A DNA stretch of 64,000 nucleotides from Planctomycetaceae bacterium (GTDB lineage: Bacteria > Planctomycetota > Planctomycetia > Pirellulales > Pirellulaceae). The notes beneath the pieces were generated by a model. That model saw only the letters and a list, made by a program, of their open reading frames with translations, made no database searches and had not been told where the DNA came from. Shown here one piece after another: positions 19,899 through 26,856 of this stretch (position 1 is its first letter; each line of letters starts with the position of its first letter). Both the position numbers and the translations under genes were made by a program. The stretch lies in contig JAEUIQ010000075.1 of assembly GCA_016794985.1 (NCBI GenBank), positions 124,001 to 188,000 of the forward strand, written 5' to 3'.

Positions 19899-21077
19899 TC
19901 AATGCCTAATCTTGCGTCGACTACGATAGATTTGGCTAACCCGCTCCAAAATTTCGCGTTCTTGCTCACTAAGGCAACCAATACCACCAGCACTGACTTT
20001 CAAAAGTAGTTCATCCAACAACGCGATTTCCGCCACCGACTGGGCCTCTCGAGCCTGTTCACGACTTTCCCGGTTTTCGTCCATCCAGGATTCTATTCCC
20101 GAGTCCGAACTGTCACTCGCGTCCCAGGAACTGGCGGAAGGGGTTACATCACTGAGATCGGCAAAATCAAAATTTTCCTCAGAGACAACCGGGCGAGTTA
20201 CCGACTCGTCCATCGCTTGCAATTCGTCTTCGAATCCCGAATATTCGATACCAGCCAGTTCATCTCGATGAACTGGTTGCGCATAGATCAATTGCAATTC
20301 GCTGAGATATTCTCGACGAGCCAAGAACAACAAGCTTGTTCCGACAAGGAGTGGCCAAACTCCAAACGTGGCACTTTCCGTCACCCAGATATAACTCATC
20401 CCGATCAGAAGCACCACGTAAAACACACTGGCCAAAAAAAGCATGGCCGCCCTTTGAATGGGTTGCAGATAAGGAAATCGTATCTGGCCCCATTCGTGCA
20501 AAATTCGTCCAAAGTCGAATGGTGCGATCGGAATCGCCCGCAAATACATGGATACCGCACTGAACCACAAACAGGAAGCGAGCACTGAGGGTATAAAATT
20601 CGCGGCATCTACAAACTGAGGATGCAACACGGATACCTGGAGCCAAAATCGCTTGAAGTCCAAGTTCTCTAAGCTGGCAAAGGCCAACAGGGCGCAGAAA
20701 AACAGAGCAAAACTTGCCAACATCCCTACGACTTGAGCCTGCAATCGTTCTGGTGGGGTCGTGTCAACGTGCCATTCAAAACTGGCTCCGTTGGGCATCA
20801 AGAAAATTCGTTGCACCGATTGGTGGGGACGATGGAGAATGATTAATTGAACAATGGTCGGGATCAACAGAATCACCGTGGCCGCAACGATCGTCAAAGC
20901 AACGGATCCTAAGTTGCTGCCCGTCGGTAAACTTGTGGCTTCAGCAAAGCCCGGCAACGCACCCAATTGACAACCAATCAACAAGATCGCCACCAAGAAA
21001 ATAGAACTGTGCAAATAAATTGGAACACCCTTCCAATCGCCAATGCACACGCTCCATAGTTGAGCTTCTTTCACCAT
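19899..21077 (-). CDS. M50-like (site-2-protease fold) membrane protein lacking the zinc motif
   Basis: A 392-residue protein with about six membrane segments in residues 20-240 in the layout of M50 site-2 proteases. The expected HExxH is replaced by HRPHQ (82-86): the catalytic Glu and second zinc-binding His are gone. The second family motif survives partly as PIAPFDFG (183-190). A long acidic, probably disordered tail (245-350) leads to a C-terminal helical module (LLDELLLKVSAGGIGCLSEQE) like DUF6576 of bacterial rhomboid and M50 proteins. It is therefore probably a pseudoprotease acting as a binding or chaperone protein. Start supported by AAGGAAC 9 bases upstream; pairs with the ATP-grasp gene. 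Confidence 0.7.
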   Translation of the reverse strand: MVKEAQLWSVCIGDWKGVPIYLHSSIFLVAILLIGCQLGALPGFAEATSLPTGSNLGSVALTIVAATVILLIPTIVQLIILHRPHQSVQRIFLMPNGASFEWHVDTTPPERLQAQVVGMLASFALFFCALLAFASLENLDFKRFWLQVSVLHPQFVDAANFIPSVLASCLWFSAVSMYLRAIPIAPFDFGRILHEWGQIRFPYLQPIQRAAMLFLASVFYVVLLIGMSYIWVTESATFGVWPLLVGTSLLFLARREYLSELQLIYAQPVHRDELAGIEYSGFEDELQAMDESVTRPVVSEENFDFADLSDVTPSASSWDASDSSDSGIESWMDENRESREQAREAQSVAEIALLDELLLKVSAGGIGCLSEQEREILERVSQIYRSRRKIRH

Positions 21078-21220
21078 GCCACGATGTTCCTTACCGTCAT
21101 TTCACAAGGCAACAAAGTAGTGAATCGCGATTCCCGTCAAGCGATCAAGCACTCTTTCCGACTCGCCAAGTGAGGTCCCGTTCCCACATTGTAACGACTT
21201 CAACTATGTAGGAAACATCA

Positions 21221-22243
21221 TCAAGACCCCTGTCGTGTGATATTTTCAATATTTTTTAGGTTTTCGGCCAGCCTTTCCCAATAACCGCCCGACTCGGAAA
21301 ACTCGATCAAATCCAAAGACAGTTGGGGAATTTTGAGCCGCTCCAGCAGCTGAACCAGTTCCGTTGGCGCGGGTTTGGTAAATACCACGATCAAAGTTTC
21401 GTCTTCTGCGAATCGTTGACGTAGCTCAACTTCCAATTGAGTCGCATCGCTCGCGAATGCCTGATCCAGGTCTTGGATTTCCGCGGTCCATCCCAAACGA
21501 CGCATCAAGTACTCGGTACCAGCACGATCGACAATGGTCCGACGGGGCGTCTGTTTTGCCAACTCCGACAATTGGTCGTCTAGCGGTCGAATCGTCTTCC
21601 ACCAGTTCTCCAGCAAATTCGCGACATCCGATTCCTGTATCAAATCGCTACTCGCACAAGTCTTCAAAACGGTTTCCAGTTGTTCTTTGAAGAGAGCTGG
21701 GTCCAGCCACGTTTGCGCCACAATTCCTGGATGCGAATGCGCACCCCCCGGGCCATGCGAGTGGCTACCCAAGCTGTCGACCATGATCAATTGGTCCATG
21801 ATGTCAAATGTCGAATACCGTTTCCGTGTCTCGGGCAAAGAAACCGTATCAACCCAACCAACATGGTGTGTCCCATCCAGGAAGATCAAGCGGCTCGCCT
21901 GAATTCGTTTGACGGTCTCGCGGTCGATTGCCTTGCCGGATGGTACCTCGGGATAAAACAAATTGAGCTGCACGCCACCGGCTGTTTGCAACGCTTCGTA
22001 GAGTGGAAAAGAAACGACAGTAACTTGATTCTGCCAGAGTGTCGTTGTCGCGGGAGCTTGGCTGGCAGAGGGTTCAGACGAATGGCACCCGACGAAAAAG
22101 CCGAGCAATAAGAATAAGACCATCGTGGAAACAGACCGTCCAGTATCAATGAAACCTGTCCTGAAATTCTGTTCCCAACTTGGCCGTCGAAGCAAAGAGG
22201 AGGAGTTCAGGAAGTTTTGGGAAAGGCATGTTGTTAGATGCAT
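21221..22243 (-). CDS. ZnuA-like metal-binding lipoprotein (ABC transporter substrate-binding type)
   Basis: A 340-residue protein of the cluster A-I metal-binding family: lipobox ending in Cys53 (LLLGFFVGC), the GTHHVGWVDT segment near 124-133, a His-rich loop HSHGPGGAHSH (161-171) and WLDP (179-182). In ZnuA the WLDP/WLSP motif is preceded by a ligand His; here the sequence is AQTWLDP, so this ligand is missing or replaced. No permease or ATPase gene is nearby. The start shown is the ATG at 22243, ten bases after fhcA; an ATG at 22123 would give a cleaner lipoprotein signal. The position suggests zinc supply related to FhcA, which is a zinc enzyme; that link is inference. Confidence 0.72.
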   Translation of the reverse strand: MHLTTCLSQNFLNSSSLLRRPSWEQNFRTGFIDTGRSVSTMVLFLLLGFFVGCHSSEPSASQAPATTTLWQNQVTVVSFPLYEALQTAGGVQLNLFYPEVPSGKAIDRETVKRIQASRLIFLDGTHHVGWVDTVSLPETRKRYSTFDIMDQLIMVDSLGSHSHGPGGAHSHPGIVAQTWLDPALFKEQLETVLKTCASSDLIQESDVANLLENWWKTIRPLDDQLSELAKQTPRRTIVDRAGTEYLMRRLGWTAEIQDLDQAFASDATQLEVELRQRFAEDETLIVVFTKPAPTELVQLLERLKIPQLSLDLIEFSESGGYWERLAENLKNIENITRQGS

Positions 22244-22253
22244 GGTTGGATTC

Positions 22254-23921
22254 TCAATGTAAGGCCGGTGTATTCACAACACACAAATCTTGGATCTCGT
22301 GCTTGGCGACGCGAAAGTGAGCAGGGCGAATCGTGTAGTAACGCTGCATCCAACGTTCAAGTTCAGGCTCTGTTTGGTCTTCTCCCAATGGCCGAACGGC
22401 GTAGGTCTTTCCAGCGGGCATCCGCACCAACTCGAAATCTCGAATCATGAACTCACCCGCTTTGAGCACATGTTTCGGCATTGCAAACATTTGTTGCACA
22501 TCTTTTACAGGATCATAAAGAGTAAGATCGGCGTCAGCGCCTAGGCCAAGATGGCCTTTGTTGGCAAGCCCCAATAGCTTGGCCGGCGCTGCTCGAGTGA
22601 TGATCGCAATTTCTTGCATCGAATACTCGCGTTGGTGGTCACGAAGGCAAGTCTTTTGGCGAACGGCCTCAGGCAATTCGGCCAACATTTCCCGCCGATA
22701 TTCGCGGTCCATCAACAGTCGAATAATCTGCGGGTAGGCCTGGAACGAGCCTCCGTTGGGATGGTCCGTGCTCATGACGACTTGCCACGGGTTCCGCACG
22801 GACAAAAACCACTCGAGCCCAATCGCCCATTGCCAGGCATGAATGACGCTCTTTTTTCGATACTCGATTGGAACGATGCCACAACCGGTTTCGAGCTCGG
22901 TATCATTACTAACCCAAGGGCGTCCATACAAACGGCTTAAGTAGTAACCGACGGGGCCATCTCCGGTCATACTGGTCGTGTCACCAAACATTACCTGCCC
23001 AACGTCGACGGACAGTTCGGGGTGTTCGTTGAGGTAGTCTGCTAATGGTGCAACTTGTGAACAAAACGTGTCTTCATCTGCCTCCCCACCACCGTAACTG
23101 TGGAACTGGATATGAGCGAAATGCGCCGACAAACCGGCGAGGCTGCGCATGGATTCAAGTGTCGTTCGCCAATTGCCCGGCATGCCCAAATGATTGGTGT
23201 GAATATGCAACGGATGGGGCAATCGCAGTTCATTCGCCGCGCTGGCAATCGCCTGTAAAACTTGACGCGGTGTCGTGTCAAAAAAACCGATACGCTGATC
23301 CAGTGATCTGACATCAACTCCGGTTTGCTTCCAATTTTCGACGCCACCAGGATTCACAACTTTGGGTGCATAGCCCGCGGACGAGGATAATAGCCAAGCG
23401 AGTATTCGTTGCACTTGTCGCTCGTTGCGATCCGCTACGGCTCGAAGCAGAGCGACATGGTTGCCCACTAGCGTAAAAAATCCCTTGTCCAATCCTGGGA
23501 AATCGTCCAATTCGCGATGAGCTTGTCGCGCTAACAGTGGCGATACTGCTGCATCAAATGCCGCGGTATATCCCATCGCAGCGTATTTGTAGGCAGCTGC
23601 AAAGGTACTCGGAACACTGCCCATGGTTCCACTGAAAAATTCACCACGATCAAATCTGGACCTGATTGGTTCCGCCAGCGCGCGATCATCACAGCGCAAA
23701 CTACGAGCCGCATTGACTTTGGATCCGGCAATGTGACAGTGCATGTCGATACCGCCAGGCATGGCTACCAAACCGTGGGCGTCAACGACCTCCACTTGGC
23801 CGGAACTTTCCAACGGCGCGATGATGCGACCATTTTTTATCCAGATGTCAGTAACTTTTCCATTAACCCCATGGAGTGGGTCAAACACCGTCGCACCGCG
23901 AACCACTTGCGTCCTGCTCAT
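22254..23921 (-). CDS. fhcA: Formyltransferase/hydrolase complex subunit A (formylmethanofuran dehydrogenase A-like)
   Basis: A 555-residue amidohydrolase-fold protein. The zinc motif HCH at 61-63 in GGIDMHCHIAGSK sits at the same positions as in archaeal FwdA; HIHTNHLGMPGN and STDHPNGGSF follow, with the C-terminal NKGHLGLGADADLTLYDP strand. In the Fhc complex subunit A hydrolyses formyl-methanofuran (or analogue) to formate, the last step of tetrahydromethanopterin-linked C1 oxidation. The ATG at 23921 has GAGGAG 8 bases upstream; a TTG five codons earlier is less likely. fhcB, fhcC and fhcD are not in this window. It lies 11 bases after yggS and 10 before the ZnuA-like gene. Confidence 0.93.
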   Translation of the reverse strand: MSRTQVVRGATVFDPLHGVNGKVTDIWIKNGRIIAPLESSGQVEVVDAHGLVAMPGGIDMHCHIAGSKVNAARSLRCDDRALAEPIRSRFDRGEFFSGTMGSVPSTFAAAYKYAAMGYTAAFDAAVSPLLARQAHRELDDFPGLDKGFFTLVGNHVALLRAVADRNERQVQRILAWLLSSSAGYAPKVVNPGGVENWKQTGVDVRSLDQRIGFFDTTPRQVLQAIASAANELRLPHPLHIHTNHLGMPGNWRTTLESMRSLAGLSAHFAHIQFHSYGGGEADEDTFCSQVAPLADYLNEHPELSVDVGQVMFGDTTSMTGDGPVGYYLSRLYGRPWVSNDTELETGCGIVPIEYRKKSVIHAWQWAIGLEWFLSVRNPWQVVMSTDHPNGGSFQAYPQIIRLLMDREYRREMLAELPEAVRQKTCLRDHQREYSMQEIAIITRAAPAKLLGLANKGHLGLGADADLTLYDPVKDVQQMFAMPKHVLKAGEFMIRDFELVRMPAGKTYAVRPLGEDQTEPELERWMQRYYTIRPAHFRVAKHEIQDLCVVNTPALH

Positions 23922-23932
23922 GGAGACGCTCC

Positions 23933-24676
23933 TCAACTCAATAGACCACGAAACAACGCACTGCCGATCCGAACTAGCGTGGCGCCTGCGGCAATCGCGG
24001 GAGCCAAATCGCCCGACATGCCCATCGAAAGCTCACCCCATCGTTGGCGATGTTCCGGTGGTAGTTGCCGTTTGATTCTCTCGTGGATCTCGCGCAGTGA
24101 ATCAAACTGTTGCCGAGCAAGCTGGGTACTGGACTCCAATCCACTCATCCCCATCACGCCGCGAAACTGCAAGCGACTCCAACTTGGCCAGCGGTCCAAT
24201 AACTCGGGAATATCACTCGCCAAGAAGCCATGTTTCTCTGGATCATCGCTTAGACGAAACTCCAATAAGCCGCAAACTGTCAGATCATGCTTCAAGGCTT
24301 GAAGTTGAAGTTTATCCAATAAATCAAAACGATCCAATGAATGAATCAATGCAGTGCGGCCAATGATTGTTTTGATCTTGTTCGTTTGCAGTTGACCAAT
24401 CAAATGCCACTCGACCGGAATGTCTGCTGGCCAGCCTTCCCAGCGCTGCTGCAAGACTTGCGGCCGGTTCTCACCAAGAATCACCGTGGTGTCGGGCCCT
24501 AGTACGACGCGCAAGCTCTCTGCCAGCGTTACCGCTGTCGGAGTATCAACATACTTTGTGACGGCGACCAATTTTACTTCGTTGGTCGGACGACCTGCCC
24601 CGCGGCAAGCGTCAACGATTTGTTGCCGAACCGCCCTAGCATTTTCGATCAATTGGTCTGAGAGCGAACTAGGCAT
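23933..24676 (-). CDS. yggS: YggS/PLPBP-family pyridoxal-phosphate homeostasis protein
   Basis: A 247-residue single-domain PLP-binding TIM barrel. The PLP lysine lies in VKLVAVTKYVD, with GENRPQ, EWHLIGQLQTNK, VMGMSG and the C-terminal SMGMSGDLAPAIAAGATLVRIGSALFG-type phosphate-binding loop (here ending FRG). These proteins keep free PLP levels and amino-acid pools in balance and have no enzymatic activity. The start at 24676 was chosen because the family sequence begins there; the frame is open a further 76 codons upstream, overlapping the preceding gene. It lies 5 bases after the upstream gene and 11 before fhcA, so it is within the operon. Confidence 0.93.
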   Translation of the reverse strand: MPSSLSDQLIENARAVRQQIVDACRGAGRPTNEVKLVAVTKYVDTPTAVTLAESLRVVLGPDTTVILGENRPQVLQQRWEGWPADIPVEWHLIGQLQTNKIKTIIGRTALIHSLDRFDLLDKLQLQALKHDLTVCGLLEFRLSDDPEKHGFLASDIPELLDRWPSWSRLQFRGVMGMSGLESSTQLARQQFDSLREIHERIKRQLPPEHRQRWGELSMGMSGDLAPAIAAGATLVRIGSALFRGLLS

Positions 24677-24681
24677 GCGTG

Positions 24682-26616
24682 TCAGGTCGATTCGATCATG
24701 ATCAAGGACTCGGCCATTCCATCCTTTTGCAAACGGCCCCAATAAAAATCGGCGTAGACGTTTTGCCCAACGAAAGTTCGACTGGCCGGAGCGGTCAACG
24801 AACGATACAACAGGAATTGCTCGCGATTCAATTGCACACGAACCGCCATCGCTTGATCGATCGAGACCCGCTGCAAGTTTTCCCCAACGGTCAACGGCGA
24901 CCAACTGATTGGCTTGAGGCTGCGGCGCGAGTCCAAGTCAATCAGTACTGCTTGATACACACGAGTGGCGGGCAACTCGTAGTCCATCGAGATCGTGGAC
25001 TCTGAAGCTTCGACTCGACCGTGTGCGTACTGAACACGCCACTCCGGCATCGAAATCGGCAGAATCGAAAGTCGCTCGTTGCCACTTGTCAACCAACCCT
25101 CGCGCGTCTCTTCAGCCGGAGCGAACTGAACTCCCTCGGCGAGCGGCAGTGTCCATTGATGCTTGAGAGGCGCCGCCGCTTTGTTGTTCTTCGGTTCTAA
25201 CAATACGGCGTCGGCAATCAAGCACAGGTGGTCTTTGCGGGCAATGGCAAATTGACGTTGGAGTAACCCGCGATCGTCGGCCAATTCGTTCTGAAGCTCC
25301 AGATAGATCATGTCGTCATCGCTTTGCCAACAGATCTCTTCCCACTGGGGCCCCAACTCCAGGGTCTCGCCATCAAACGTCAATTTCGTATTCATCACCC
25401 CCGCCAGCCATGATCGTTTGCAATTCAATTCGATCTGAATCGCAGGCTCGCCGAAAGCAATTGCCAATTTATCGCTCTTTCGCTTCCAACGATTCCGAAG
25501 CACGGCCACGTGGCCCCAAGCGGAATAATCGGCGGCATCGGATAAACGACTATCCTTCAACCTTGCGCCTGACACAGCCTCCAACTCAGGGCTATTGCCG
25601 CAAGTTAGCTCGGCAATGCGGCGTTCTTCAGCATCTTGTCCTAACATCAACCAAGTCGCCACCATTGCCGATGGCACCACTTGTCGATTGGGTCCGCATA
25701 AAAGGGGTGCACCGTCATATCCCAGCAATCGCAGATACTGTTGGAACGCGAAACGGTACCGGTCCCGAAGCGGAGCCAGTCCCCTCAAGTCCGGTACGAA
25801 TTTTTCCAAACGCCACAAACGTGTCCAACCTGCCAGCAACCCAGCGAAGTCACTCACTCGATCATATACAACCAAACCATTTCCGTCGGTCAAGGCTTCG
25901 ATTTGCGTTTGCAATAGTTCCACGGCTTCCGTTTTCAGCGAAGCCGGGAACACTTCATTGGGCAGCCACGCGCTTAGTGTCAGCGGAAGCTCGCATTGCC
26001 AGAGACCTGCCACGATCGGACAGTTGCCTGGGATCTGTCGCCATTCACAAATTCCCAATAAAACGCCCAGACACTCCTCAATCAACTCGCTGGAGAATGA
26101 CGCTGGCAATGCCGGAAGCAGCCACGCAGCGGCAATCGCTTCGAGCCCCAACAAGCGAGCGTCGCGACTTTGATCGTACGACTTGGGGCTATCCGACTTG
26201 CTGCCGTCTTGGGTGTTGCCTAGTCGTTCCATCCGCAACGGAGCATGGACCGTCCAGTACTCCAATAATTTTTCGATCTTCTGCCACTGCTTGCTCGATA
26301 CCAATTGATCGCTCCACGCGATCGACAGTCCTTTCGCCCATTCGGTCAGGGCTTCACCGTCTTCAATCGGCAGGCACCAATTCAATGGAAGGTATTTGGG
26401 TTTCGACCAATCCCAGACCCGGCTCCAGCGTTTTTTCTTGCTCGAAAAATTTCTGCTGACCTCCGACCACGAAATCGGTTGCGTCGGCAGAACCGAGGGC
26501 AACACTCCGGAATCGCTTCCGACCGAAGTTGACTCGGTTGGTTTGGCTTTTTGTTTCTTCTTGTGCTTCTGCTTGCGAGAGGCGGCACGTTCTTGAGGCG
26601 AAGCTGGGGACGACAT
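24682..26616 (-). CDS. Large protein of unknown function heading the fhcA block
   Basis: A 644-residue protein, start at 26616 (MSSPASPQERAAS). A Lys-rich basic N-terminus (RKQKHKKKQK) is followed by a helical region (about 70-380) and a beta-rich C-terminal half (400-644) with many Trp residues. The order of a helical toroid followed by a beta sandwich recalls heparinase II/III-type proteins, but I see no catalytic signature and make no functional claim. There is no signal peptide. It ends 5 bases before yggS and so probably shares a transcript with yggS, fhcA and the ZnuA-like gene. An upstream 50-codon extension is open but lacks support. Confidence 0.7.
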   Translation of the reverse strand: MSSPASPQERAASRKQKHKKKQKAKPTESTSVGSDSGVLPSVLPTQPISWSEVSRNFSSKKKRWSRVWDWSKPKYLPLNWCLPIEDGEALTEWAKGLSIAWSDQLVSSKQWQKIEKLLEYWTVHAPLRMERLGNTQDGSKSDSPKSYDQSRDARLLGLEAIAAAWLLPALPASFSSELIEECLGVLLGICEWRQIPGNCPIVAGLWQCELPLTLSAWLPNEVFPASLKTEAVELLQTQIEALTDGNGLVVYDRVSDFAGLLAGWTRLWRLEKFVPDLRGLAPLRDRYRFAFQQYLRLLGYDGAPLLCGPNRQVVPSAMVATWLMLGQDAEERRIAELTCGNSPELEAVSGARLKDSRLSDAADYSAWGHVAVLRNRWKRKSDKLAIAFGEPAIQIELNCKRSWLAGVMNTKLTFDGETLELGPQWEEICWQSDDDMIYLELQNELADDRGLLQRQFAIARKDHLCLIADAVLLEPKNNKAAAPLKHQWTLPLAEGVQFAPAEETREGWLTSGNERLSILPISMPEWRVQYAHGRVEASESTISMDYELPATRVYQAVLIDLDSRRSLKPISWSPLTVGENLQRVSIDQAMAVRVQLNREQFLLYRSLTAPASRTFVGQNVYADFYWGRLQKDGMAESLIMIEST

Positions 26617-26856
26617 GGGTCTATTTCTAATGTGAAGCCAATATCGTTGGAGACCGTCAGACGCCCGTCTAAAAAGTCGGGCAATCGCTCGGTTCCTTCC
26701 AACGTTGTCGCGTGCTCGTGCGGCGAGTTCCACGACTGACGATGTGCGAGACAACCAACACCGCAATCCGCGAGCAAGACCATCGAGTCCTAAAGGCGAA
26801 TCGCTGGAAACGAAAGGGGGCCGGTTTCTGTTCCTTCAGAAATCCCGCGCCTGGGA

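Noticed and set aside
25410-26459. 349-codon open frame on the plus strand
   Set aside because: Antisense to the large unknown gene of the fhcA block, whose spacing and co-direction with yggS support it instead; composition of the plus frame is Arg/Pro/Ser-rich as in shadow frames.
18405-26616. A complete tetrahydromethanopterin C1 operon
   Set aside because: Only fhcA is certain; fhcBCD, mch, mtdB, fae and mptG are not in the window.
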